Assembly: GCF_036669915.1 (NCBI RefSeq)
Contig: NC_089316.1
Location: forward strand, 27,181,388 to 27,245,387
DNA length: 64,000 nucleotides
Direction of reading: 5' to 3'
Source of the DNA: Pocillopora verrucosa
Taxonomy: Eukaryota; Cnidaria; Anthozoa; Scleractinia; Pocilloporidae
Shown: positions 44,669-55,615 of the stretch, piece after piece
Position numbering within the stretch: the first letter of the stretch is position 1
Layout of the letters: each line of letters starts with the position of its first letter
The notes under the pieces: model-generated
What the model was told of the DNA's origin: nothing
The model's database searches: none
Seen by the model: the letters and a program-made list of their open reading frames with translations, nothing else
Position numbers and translations under genes: made by a program

Positions 44669-47255
44669 TTTTCTAGATAGATGTAATCTGTTTGATATTG
44701 AACAAAGATAGTCATGTCCGCAATTGGGAACCATCGGAAAGTAACATTTTTAGCGTTGAGTAACAAACGTACTCCGAATACTTTGGCAATTAAGCTTTGT
44801 GGAATATTACCAAAGAAGTGAATCTGTCTGAGAAATTTCTTGATCGATGTGTTGTAAGATGTGTAAAACAGCGACGTCACACCGCGAAACAAAACAATGT
44901 GGATTCGACTTTTTTAATATTTATGCAAATCCTAACCAATTGTGGATCGCTGGGTTGGCCTGTGGTCGTGTGAAACTCTGTATCAGATAAAGCTGATTAA
45001 AAGAAAATTCGGAAGTTATTGATTTCAGGAAACCATCTGTACAATTTCGGATCTCTGCCTGAAAGCGTTTTACGGATTCAATTCATGTGAAAGCCGTTTC
45101 TATGGCGAGGAAGTTGTATCAGAAAAATTTAAACTCCGCTGAAATAAATTAGACCCAAAGAGTGCGTATTACTTTGACAGATTATCTTAACAAGAGGTGT
45201 GCTCATTGGCTTCATTTCTAGTCATAATTTACTAATGTATTCCATTGAAATCGCACCGCAGTCTTTAAGGAACAGCTGACATAATGTCTGACAAGAACTC
45301 GGTAATGAAAACGGTTGAGCAGATTTCAAGTTTTAAGCACATTTTATAGTGATACCTCCATTGTGTTAAAGAAAAAAAAGACAGCTGTTCCCAAACATGA
45401 ATACTATTCGCGCTGCAAATTCACGCCGTGTATTAATTGAAAAATATTGGACAAACCTGAAACATTTTTGAACTTCTATCGGTTCTAAAACTGTGAATTA
45501 AGAATTCTTAATTCGCAGGAATCGAAGAATTCTTTCTTCGATATTTCAACTCGCGCGAATATTTTCCGAGTTCTGTTGAATTTTTCCGAGTGCCGTAATG
45601 GGGAGGAAAATAAGAGAAATGCGCTAAATGTTCCCCCGTATGATATGCTAAGTCATCAAATAAGAGATTTGTTTTCCCACAATTATTTCATTTTCTAGTA
45701 TTTCGGCATTAAGTTTACGAAAAACATCCCACAGCCTTATTGAGCATCATACCGATCGCACCAGGCGTGCGCGAAAGACGAAAGTAACACAAAAGGAAAC
45801 CGTCAGTGTTCGCTCATGACCAAAAACAAAAATATGTAATGCCCTTAACTAGTATTATACATTGTTTTGAAAGTTAAGCTTAAAATGGGGAAAATGAAAG
45901 GTTAGATCGTTCAGAACGGCTATTTTGTTACTCCGCTTTCCGTTCGTATTTTTTTCCCTGTTCTATAATGTGATACCGTCACGTACTTTGCCCGTTCTGT
46001 TGCCCTTGTATGATAAATCGGCCTTATAGTGGATTTATAATTTCTGATAAACATGGAGAGTCAAAGGTTAGTTCAAGTAGTAAGAGGGCCAACTTAATTT
46101 TTTTATTTACCAAGGATGTGAGTATCGTGATTAATTTCAGTAGACAGCCACTACCGGTAACAAATGGAACTGCGTTCGTTTTCCAAGAAATCCTGTCTTT
46201 AATTGGGTAGATATCTCAGTCTATAAACAATTTCTGACCAACAAATCTCTTTTGTTCTGGGTAATTGAAATAAATTACGTATTTCAAAGGAATCGTCTTT
46301 CCTCAGGGTTTTATAAAAATAATTTAGGAACAAGCTTAGACATTGCAGCATTTAGAAATTATAAATTGGGCAAAACTGACATGAATTCATTACTGAAAAA
46401 CGATTGCTGAAGTCGCGGAAAATTATTAATGATACTCGACGAAAGTGCAAGATCTCGTTTTGCTTGAACACTCACCATAATGAGAAATTTAAATAAAAAA
46501 AACCAAAGTTATCAGTCACAAAGGAAAAAATAATTAATGGCAATTAGGAGGACTCCTCAGTGTATTAACAAACACTCTATAGCCCACGTGTATTTTGTTT
46601 TGACAAAAACGTTAAGTGTTTGTTTCTACCCACAAGTGGAGAAACGATCACATTTCAATCACATGATGACTGTTTCCGTGATCTTCTGTTTTGGTTCAAC
46701 AACTCATCTAGCAACTTGGGACAAAGCCAAACTTTCAGTTTTATAAGTCAGGAAATTTTGATCTCCCGTAGATTTTAATTCTTGTAAGATCTATTAAAAT
46801 GACGGATTAAAATGACGCGAAAATGAAATAGTCTTGTTGCTTCAAGTGGATTTTTTTCCATGAGGTTTGCAACCAATTTCACCCAACTAATCGCCGTACA
46901 AAAATATCTAAACTGTTCTTGTCTTTTTAGTAGGAGATTTAGCAGCTTATTGCGTTTTGTTCTTCATTCTGTGACTGCACTTCAACCGAATTTATTAGTA
47001 CTTGGAAAATTGGAAATTGCATATAAAAAAAACATTTGATGGTACAGATGCGTTACAGCAATAATTTGATAAATATAGCGAAGCATTTAAGAGTTATTTC
47101 GTTTTCTTGTTGTCATATTTGGCCATGATATTTCCTGATTGGTTGAAAAGATCGGAATTGTCGTCACCAATTCCTCTCGGTTTTCATGATTTAAAACACG
47201 TCCCTTCAAATGGATTTATTCATTCTGTCAGCTCGTCCGCATACTTCACAACACA
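44669..47255. other. Intergenic DNA and promoter of the DUF4773-like gene
   Basis: I see no convincing exon in 2.6 kb. The stretch is AT-rich and has a perfect 20-bp palindrome at 45495-45514 followed by a second near-palindrome. The end must contain the promoter of the secreted-protein gene starting at 47256. Confidence 0.45.
45495..45542. repeat. Two adjacent palindromes
   Basis: GAATTAAGAATTCTTAATTC (45495-45514) is a perfect 20-bp palindrome. Six bases later ATCGAAGAATTC-TTCTTCGAT (45521-45542) is nearly perfect. Both are centred on GAATTC. Role unknown; they may be remains of a MITE end or a protein-binding site. Confidence 0.5.
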
Positions 47256-50200
47256 ATGGCTCGCTTTATAGTGGTCATCGCATTCTTGGCTTTCTGCAAC
47301 ATCGTCTACGCACTGCCGACATGGGAGAATGGTATGTAACAATTTTCATGTAAAATAGTGTTGCTTGCTCGCAATACGTGTCAAATGTTACCCCTTTTTT
47401 TGCTCTTTCTCGACATCGGATACTTTCGATCAACATTACTGATCCTAGCAGTCTGTAGAACGCCTTGCCTATACATCCCGTTCGATGTGGTTTAACAAAA
47501 AGACAGTGCAAATATCTTGCATTTTCGAGCCCCGTAGGACGAAGCAATGAGCATTATGTCCGCTCCAAACATATTTAAAACCATCGAAAAATTGATTTTT
47601 CATTCCACTAATATTTCATTTTCGAGTATTTTGGCTCCAAGGTTTCGAAATACATCCCACGGTATATATATAATAATGATGCCGATGCTCTACCACTGAG
47701 CCACTGAACCACTTACGAAGTTCATATGACACGCGTCCTGTATACGTGTTAGGATCAGCAATGGGGACTCAGAATTTTTTCCTTGACCCACGCTCGTGCT
47801 AAGACGAAAACATCTTTCTCAATTTCTTTACCGATATCTTCTTTGAACCATGGATGGTTGTTACGACACATTAATCTTGCCCCTAATTAATCATAACAGG
47901 CGCCTTAACGTACACTTAGCTCTAAGTTCGTGATAAAGATTTTCTCCGCCTAAAGAACACGCCCTACAGATTCTAAGCCGTTTAATCTGACACTGAAATT
48001 TTTATTGCAGAAGACGAAGCGGATTTCAGTTCGTCTTCCCTACAGATTACTCGCCGTCGCTGCAGCTGTTCTGATGATCATCACAAATGCGGCTGCTGCC
48101 TTCAAATCAGGGCACCTGCATTCCAAAATTATGACGAAGCGGATGGTAAGTATAAATTTTAAAATAATTATTTCAGATGCTAAAGACTCTTTAGAAATTC
48201 TTAGCTCGGAAAAACCTGGAAACTAGTGACAGGCGTAAAGGACTCGTTTTTTTGAAGAGTTGAACGATTTTGCAAATAGCACACGTAGTTTGGTGTTTAA
48301 ATCTAGTTACCAAAGATTGGGTATAGGTCTCGTATATTCGTAGAAGAGATCATGAAAAAGCAACTGACATTTTCATTTTCTCTTCAACGAATGTGGCTAT
48401 AATTGCCACAATGATGAACTTTCCGACGAAACGAGTGATGTTTGTATATATTCAACACATAGATGCCATGTTGCTGTGCTTCTGTTCAGTACTAGATCAT
48501 AAATGTGGTAAGAACGAAAAAAGTGGCAGACGAGGCGCAGCCGAGTGTTACTGATATTCCTACCGCATTTTGACATTTTTGTGATCTTTTACTGAACGGA
48601 CCAATGGGGACATGGAATCTATTTGTTTTTATGATGAAAAACATCAAGTGACAGTGCCAGTGGTGACGCCATTTATGCGTATTTGATGACGTCATGCGTT
48701 TAAGTGGTGACGCCATACGGTGACGTCTGTTATGACGTCATTTATGCGTATGTCCTCCAATGGATCATAGGCAAGAACCAATCAAAATGATTGTTTATTT
48801 GACTTTTTACAGTGTGTATGAACTCGTCTTTCGTCCCGTCGCCATTGGTGAGCTTCACTTCTTTTACTTCTTTAATTGCTAATTTTGATGATTTTTAACA
48901 AGAAAAATTAACCTGACACTTGCCTTGTTTTTTTCGGAAAATTGCAACTTAACAATGCGTTGTAAATTAGCTGAAAGGGAAAATTTAGCATTTGATGCAT
49001 GTAGCAGTCTAGCCTTAACAGATTGCATTCCGTTACAGGCGGTGGACTTTTTTATGATGTGGAACAAACGTAAAGTTTTTAACCGCACCGTATCAGGTAG
49101 GAACATTTTCCTTCGTTTGCAAATGGACTAAGAATATCAGTGTTATCCAATTGATATTCATGACTTTTCCTTCGGCAAATTTAACTTTTTCATTTTCATT
49201 GCGTTCCTTCATCTTCTTCTTCTTTGAGCTGTAACGATGTCGTCACCTCATTCTGAGAAAAGCATTGCACCACAAACGGGACGCAGCCTCAGAAAAGTGA
49301 TTAAGGCAGGAATGTTTGAGGGATGGTACCCTGTCTGGGAATTTGGTTTTAGTCCTAAGGCAGCTTTTCTTGCGTAATTTCGTAGGCATGTTTTTTTTTT
49401 CTTGACAATTTACAAGGAAAATTATTCCATTTACACCCATCCACCATAACTTCTCCGATGGTCCATGCCTTAAACAGTTTATTTTTGCCGTCACGCTACC
49501 GTCACGCCACTAGCTCTCCACTGGAAGATACATTACGCGACAACAGAGGTGACGCAGATCAGATATCGTCAGCGTAGACTGCGCTTCTGTTATTGACCGC
49601 ACAAATTTTCTTTTTTCCTAACGACAGATTCCCGTCCACGGCCTGCATGTTTTGACATTCCTCGTCTGAATTATGGAAAGGCCTGCGTGAAATTCACCAA
49701 GATTACGATCAAGAGAGATCACACTGGAGGATGTGCAGCTCTGGAATTAAAATCGAGGCACAGCGGAAGAGACATTCCTCTCGGCTGCTTCTTCTTCCAC
49801 GATAGGGACGGGCATGGAGTGGACATGGAGACCTTTCTAGATCCTGCGTCGTTCATGTCCTTACTGAAAAATGTCTTTCAAGCGTCAAAGGTTAGTATTA
49901 CTTCATCTTTGATTCATTTGACTTACCGTGTAGCTCTTAATTAGCACACCACTTTCTGGTCTATGAATCTAATACCACAACTTCTCTCGAAGAGTTTTGG
50001 GCAACTGGTACCCAGCTTCTCTCCCCTTTATCTCTCTTCTCCTTTTCCTATGCAAAAGAGATAGAGCCTGGGAACAAGGTTGGGTGCGAGGCGTCTCAAG
50101 TTTTGATTAGCACGTTACGATGTTTGTGGGGGGGGGGGGGGTGGGGGAAGGGGGTATATAGATCTTAAAGCTGGCAAGTAATAGAATTAATTTCAGTCGG

Positions 50201-50989
50201 CTTGACTCCAGTGTTCCAAATTTTAAGCCAAATGGATTTCTATGAGTTTCTATTTTTCTTCCTTCATTTTGAATCATGTTTCAATTTTTTTATTTCACTT
50301 TTTTTTTTCAGGAAAACCAGATCGATAGCATTAGTTTGCTGGCAAATCCACCTAAGGAGACACTAGATGGTGACGTCACAGAAGTGATGGCGGTTGACAA
50401 AGCCAGCTGCCAGTGTTCAAAGGCTCCAGCCCAATGTGACTGCTGTGCAGAGTTTAAAATATTTGGTCACTCTGTGAAAGGTAATATTGTTTAATCTTGG
50501 CTTAGGTAACGGTTACACTCGCACAGGAAACTAAGTGGGTGGGGGGGGGGAAGAAAGTGATTGACGAGAAGGGGGGAAGGGAGGGAGAGGAGACATATCG
50601 CAACCTTGTTACGAGAGTTTTTCCTTCGTCCTGAAGATCAGGCTGGATTAAACTAGAAACTATGTAAGCCTTAAGCCGAACGGCATTAGTTGTTTTGGAG
50701 AAAGTACGAAGTTTGTCTCTACAACACCAAATTTTTTTTAATAGTTTACAACGAAATGTATGGTTACTGAGAGGGTGTGTTGCTGGTCAGATTACTGCTG
50801 TTTAATCGGAAAGTATGCGTTGAATGAACTCAGTGTATAATTCCTTTACACCTATATGAAGCATAAGGCATCCACGGTCCACCTCTTCCTGATACCGAGG
50901 CCCGTTCTTTAAAGTCTAAATAATTACCAATCCCAAAAAACTGTGTCTTCAGGTCTTTGCTCTGAAAATATGTTACCATCGTTTTTCTT

Positions 50990-51022
<33 letters not shown>

Positions 51023-52570
51023 CCAGCCTGTGCTCATGCAGACATCGATATAACAGGACAGGTGAGGCACACAGAAATTTTATTCACGTCCGCTCCATCT
51101 TTTTCTGTCAACTATTTTTCCTCACATTTCCTCCTTTTTTTCCTTATCTTCTTTCTTAAAAAATTTTCTTGCTCTGTTTACATCATCCTTTTTCTTCTTT
51201 CCATCCATTTTACACCTAATTTCCTTCTATTCATTTATTTTCTTTATCCTCAATCTCATTTCTTTCCATTTCTTCTTTCACAACCCTTTCATTCTTATTC
51301 ATTTCCATCTCTTCTCGTGGAATCTCGTCTCTTTGGTGCGGAACCTCCATTCAGGGAATGCCCTAATGACTATAAAAAGTGTATCCTGATTAGAGGTGTC
51401 CCTTAAACTAACGTACTAGATGCAAAGGTTATACATTGGAACCTCCATTCTGGGCACTCCCCTGGAAGTAAGAAAAGTGTCCCTTTAATGACGGCCAAGG
51501 TCTTTTTCTTCCTTTCTGAAACAGGACCAAAGTTTTTGTCTCCTGAATAAAGGTGTTCTCTGACCGTGAGATGTCCCTCAAAAGAGAGGTTTTGTTGCAA
51601 TTAATTACTCAGACCAAATGGAAATTGAAGGTCCCCTTATTTTCTTATATTCAAAATTGTCAATGCCTTTTCTTTCTTTTTTTTTCATCTGCCAGGGATT
51701 TGATTTAGCGTTGACTATCAACGGTCACGCCATTTTCAAGAAGCATATATCGAGTGAGTAAAAGCTAATAGAAAGATCTCAAAAATAAGTTTCTTCTCCT
51801 GCATGGTTCATGCCTTAAATGGAGATTATTCCACGGAAAGTGCACACAAACGATTTTTATTCACGAGTTGCGATGCGTCAAAAAAAAAAAAGGACAAGTG
51901 AGCGAAGCGAAGTGTAGAAAATTTTGTCGCATCGCAACCAGTAAATAAAAATCGTTCAAACGCTTTCCATATGGTATGATGTTTCTCATTTCATACATAC
52001 TGAGATTTTTTTCACATTTCAATACAAAGACTGAAAGCGAACGACTGTGAAAATACGGTTCCGCTGTTGATGACAATTTTTACCTTACAGGGAACTTTAA
52101 AATTCCCAATCAACGTCGTGAAAACTTCTGTTACTTTAAAAGCTGACTTCTCCCTGTATTTTCCAACAAGGAAAGTAAACTTTGTTTCATTTTTTGTTGC
52201 TGTTAGTCCTTGCGATCTGATTGGTTCTTAGCATTGTATTTCATCACAAATCGCACCACTTAATACTCTAAATCACCTTTATCTTTCAGCCAATCGTAAT
52301 GGAACAGTACAACAATCTGATTCGTTCTCAGCAGTGTGGTTTGATATTTAATCGGTTTTGATTTTTTTTTCAGTTCGAGACCCACCAGAAATTTGCCACA
52401 CTTTCCGCTTATTCACCTTTTCAGTGAAGGCGTGCCTTAAAATTACACAAGTTTCGCTGAAACCCGGTCACACAGGTGCATGCTTGGAATTGGACGTGAG
52501 CCGGGCCAAGCTCTCTTTGGGATGTTTCTATGGAGCGAGCTACCAGGGATCTGGTGAAAGAATAGAATGA
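47256..52570 (+). CDS. Secreted protein with two tandem DUF4773-like domains
   Basis: Nine exons join in phase to 341 aa: 47256-47331, 48011-48145, 48813-48847, 49039-49096, 49628-49890, 50312-50480, 51027-51061, 51696-51753 and 52374-52570. Exon 1 is a signal peptide (MARFIVVIAFLAFCNIVYAL). Domain 1 starts at about residue 43 (CSCSDDHHKCGCC), domain 2 at about residue 222 (CQCSKAPAQCDCC). Each carries ten cysteines in the same order, a hydrophobic '[LM]-x-[IW]-N-x2 ... F ... TVSG or HIS' segment and a closing H-T-G-x-C-x2-L-E-L ... LGCF. This is the pattern I associate with DUF4773, a secreted Cys-rich animal family of unknown function. The 35-nt and 58-nt exons recur in both domains with identical phase. 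A poly(A) signal follows at 52725. An extracellular role is inferred; the Pfam call is from memory. Confidence 0.82.
47680..47760 (-). mobile_element. tRNA-like SINE fragment
   Basis: The plus strand GATGCTCTACCACTGAGCCA is the complement of a tRNA D-arm/A-box and resembles the fragment at 21225-21305. It is in intron 1 of the DUF4773-like gene. The boundaries are approximate. Confidence 0.4.
48655..48760. promoter_or_regulatory. Cluster of CRE-like TGACGTCA sites
   Basis: TGACGTCA occurs near 48686 and again near 48733. Several TGACG half sites (GTGACGCCAT, GGTGACGTCT) lie between them, within about 100 bases of intron 2 of the secreted-protein gene. The palindrome is the CREB/ATF site. The block is partly repetitive (ATTTATGCGTAT occurs twice), so it may be a tandem or mobile unit. 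Confidence 0.35.
50998..51022. repeat. Poly-T tract used as polypyrimidine tract
   Basis: A run of more than 30 T from about 50990 directly precedes the CAG acceptor of the 35-nt exon 51027-51061 in the secreted-protein gene. Confidence 0.8.
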
Positions 52571-54759
52571 TGGTGCGCCATACGCCTGATGGGATAACCA
52601 AAGCTGTTAAAAAAATTGTGACATGATTGCAATATGATCAAGTTAAATTTTTATGTGCAAAGTCAATTGAATGATTATGTTCTTCCTTAATTTATAGCTG
52701 AAAATGGAGACTTTCCTAGGAAACAATAAAGTGCAGCTCTTCAAAAAATTAACAAGACCTTTTATGAATCATAAAAAATTTGAAACTAAATCTGTAGTAT
52801 GAAAGAATGGGAACAGGAATGTGTTTTTGACAGTTTGACAAGATAAAATAAAAACGATTTTGACTTGTTATTTATTTATTTGTTTATTTATTTTTAACCA
52901 GGTTCCCCTTTCATCCACTAGGTTTTTAATTTAAATGTTTGCCGCATAATTTGCAATTTATCAGCAATTTTTATTCCCGGTTGTCCAAAGATGGTGGTGC
53001 AGGAAATCAGAGGAAAACGTTCTCCGCTGCCATCTTGAATTAAGCTAAAAAAACATAGTGTGGCGTAGATTGATATGAATGTGGTTCACTTGTTCGTTAC
53101 TTATGTTTCTACTTTGAAATTAGTGGTGATCTTTACGATCTGATTGGCTCTCGTCTGTGCGATTTACTCACAAATTACACTTTTTCCCAGCCAGTAAGGA
53201 GGCTAAAACAAAAACACAGTAACCAATCAAATTTCAAGGCTTGTCTGAAATAAACAATCAAATGACAAAAAAACGAAAACAACTTTTGCAATCAATTAGT
53301 CTTTCGCTGAGACCATGGTTAAGAATTATTTTGGGTATAGAATATTCTATTGCGATCAGTGGGATGACTCTCCTACGAAAGAGCTGCACAGAAGTGTCTT
53401 TTTTTTAACCGCTGAGAAGCTTCGAAGCCGAATTTTATCAAACGTTAAAAATTATAAAAATCGATGTAAAAGACTACGGAGTTTCTTGGCAGTGGTCTTC
53501 TTTAAACACGGAATGATTATCTCGAGACATCACGTGGTAATCCACGAAGCTTGCCCCTAGTAATGCGTCGATCAGTCCAAAGGTTCCACTTCCCCCCGCC
53601 GCCGGTCCCACACAATCTTTTGGTAAAAGGCAAATCAACGCCCGTGACTTTCCACACATTGACCAAACTTTAAAACCTAGAGCGCGTAGAAACCTAGACC
53701 TTTTCTTCTGAGCCATTCGCTCGCGAAAGTAAACTATTTACCTTTAAATGCCTCCATAATTACATACAACTCTTGTATTCCGCTGGAAATATTAGACACT
53801 TCCGGTTCAAATTTCCCACCCCAGCCAGGCAAAGTTGAAGCTCACTATCCCTGAGGTATGGATAACGGTCAAATGCCCGTGCATGCGATGTCCGCCTACT
53901 ATGGACAAGTTGAAATTTAATGTTAATCCAGCTAAGATTGACGACTTAGATGATAAAATAAAGTGCAATTTTGCTTTAAACAGTGTGGTGCTTAATGAAT
54001 CATGAAAAATTTGAAAATAATTTTTTTTCGTTTCGTTCACAAGGTTTTCAAATTCGAAAATTTGCCCCATAGTTCCTTTCCTGAAAAGTCGGATCGAATG
54101 GCTTTTGAGATACCCCAAGGGAACTTGGGACGAGACCTCCGATGACAGTTACACTTCCCATCGATTCCCCTATTCCTTACTAAAATTCCCCTTGACCGTC
54201 TACGGCACTTTCAGACTTCCGGTCATCAGTACAAGAATATGCAGGTTATGGAGCTTCTGAACTGTTTTATATCTTAAATCATCTCATGACTTCAAAGAAA
54301 CGCAACAGCATAATGAATTTCTATGTCGCTGAAGGTTCCTAACAAACTGCATTGAAAATCGAAGAACAATCCGTATTGACTAATAGACTAAATCTCCAAT
54401 TGGATGATGTAGAAACAAAAATAAGATACTTACAGTTTTTGGTTTCAAAACTGACTTTCCCTATTTCTTCTTATTGAAGAAAAAATTATTTCTTAGTAGT
54501 TTTTTCCGTTGCAAATTTATAATCCTGTAAGGTACGTTCAAGTATGACGTCATGTCATAACACATCTATTTATAGATCAGTTAAAACATGATGCAAGGAT
54601 GATGAAAGTCATGTAAACATACCAAAATTAGACATTGGAAGAATACTTAACAACCCGTGTTACAATTTTCATCATTCTTTTTAACTACACCAAGCCAGAA
54701 AAACATGACCATCATAAAATCACTTTTCCATCGACAAAAGAAACGAAATTGTTCTCGGC
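52571..54759. other. Intergenic DNA after the DUF4773-like gene
   Basis: AATAAA at 52725-52730 probably ends the preceding transcript. No exon is seen. A dispersed repeat at about 53777-53850 (CGCTGGAAATATTAGACACT, CCGGTTCAAATTTCCCACCC) is related to 63115-63190. The rest is AT-rich and unassigned. Confidence 0.45.
52725..52730 (+). terminator. Poly(A) signal AATAAA
   Basis: The hexamer lies 155 bases after the stop codon of the DUF4773-like gene and is followed by a T/G-containing stretch. Confidence 0.55.
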
Positions 54760-55479
54760 ATGGGCATAGCGGGATGGAACGGCCAAATTGTACTGAAACC
54801 GCGAACTCGTAGTCAAAGCCATGTTTTTCGACAGGAGAGTTACAGCATGATCGAAGATCCTCTCCTTGAAGATGCACAAATGTATATTGGAGAAAACTTC
54901 ACTGTCAAACATGGAAATCTTTTTAATCTTCGCCGTAAAGTTTGCACGGAAACACACTCTGGTGTGGTATTTACCGAACTCAGACAACTGAAACCGGTTT
55001 CGCAAATGTCCTTGTCAAAAGGAGCTAAACGAATGTCAACATGTCCCAACGCCGGGGGTAGCTCAGAAAAGAGTGAAATTCTAAGTTTTGAGCTCCTTCG
55101 GCGCTGTTTTGGAGCCGATCTGCAGAAAACCGAAATGGAAGTGCAGTATTTTCCCGAAGGTGGCTCCATAACCGATTATACGTGTATGATGTTTAGCACT
55201 AAAGTAGGTGTTTCTGTGACAAGGGCCATGAAATATCAAGGAGATTTCACGGTAGAAGATGCTCAGAGACTGCTCAACAAAAAGCTTAGTGGAGTCCTAA
55301 GGTCCACTAAAAACACCATGGAAAAATGGAGCAAACAGATTTTGCACGTCTGGGCAACCTCTGTGGCAGTCTCTGTCCTAATTGCTGAAGCGTATAATTT
55401 AATACCCAAGGACTTAAAATCAAACACTGTTGTCTTAGTTACAGTGACGGAAAATAACGAAGTTTTTTCAAACAAATAA
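54760..55479 (+). CDS. Intronless conserved-looking protein of unknown function (239 aa)
   Basis: A single frame from ATG 54760 to TAA with no splice sites, unusual beside its intron-rich neighbours. The N-terminal 85 residues look poorly ordered. Residues about 105-235 form a compact alpha/beta-like region with FPEGGSITDYTCMMFSTKVG, then VSVTRAMKY, DFTVEDAQRLLNKKLSGVL, WSKQILHVWATS and SNTVVLVTV. I associate this block with an uncharacterised family known from plants and protists, from memory only. E111 on a helix, D139 and K148 before a hydrophobic strand faintly resemble a PD-(D/E)xK nuclease core, but the usual acidic residue two before the Lys is Ser146. No signal peptide or membrane segment is seen. 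Its 3' end faces the JmjC gene at 137 bases. Retroposed origin is possible; function is unassigned. Confidence 0.7.
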   Translation: MGIAGWNGQIVLKPRTRSQSHVFRQESYSMIEDPLLEDAQMYIGENFTVKHGNLFNLRRKVCTETHSGVVFTELRQLKPVSQMSLSKGAKRMSTCPNAGGSSEKSEILSFELLRRCFGADLQKTEMEVQYFPEGGSITDYTCMMFSTKVGVSVTRAMKYQGDFTVEDAQRLLNKKLSGVLRSTKNTMEKWSKQILHVWATSVAVSVLIAEAYNLIPKDLKSNTVVLVTVTENNEVFSNK

Positions 55480-55615
55480 TTTCAGACTCGATTTGAATTG
55501 TGTCGATAGTGGTCATTGTTTAACGCAAGAAGTTTGTAAATAATCTTTTTAATAGAATTGAACCGATGTAAGATAATCTTCACGACATGTACAATGTTTT
55601 TGTAAACTGTAAATA

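Noticed and set aside
51062-51406. Hydrophobic 114-codon frame after the 35-nt exon
   Set aside because: It is a translated pyrimidine-rich intron; the Phe/Leu/Ser richness comes from T-runs and the splice donor GTGAGG fits exon end at 51061.
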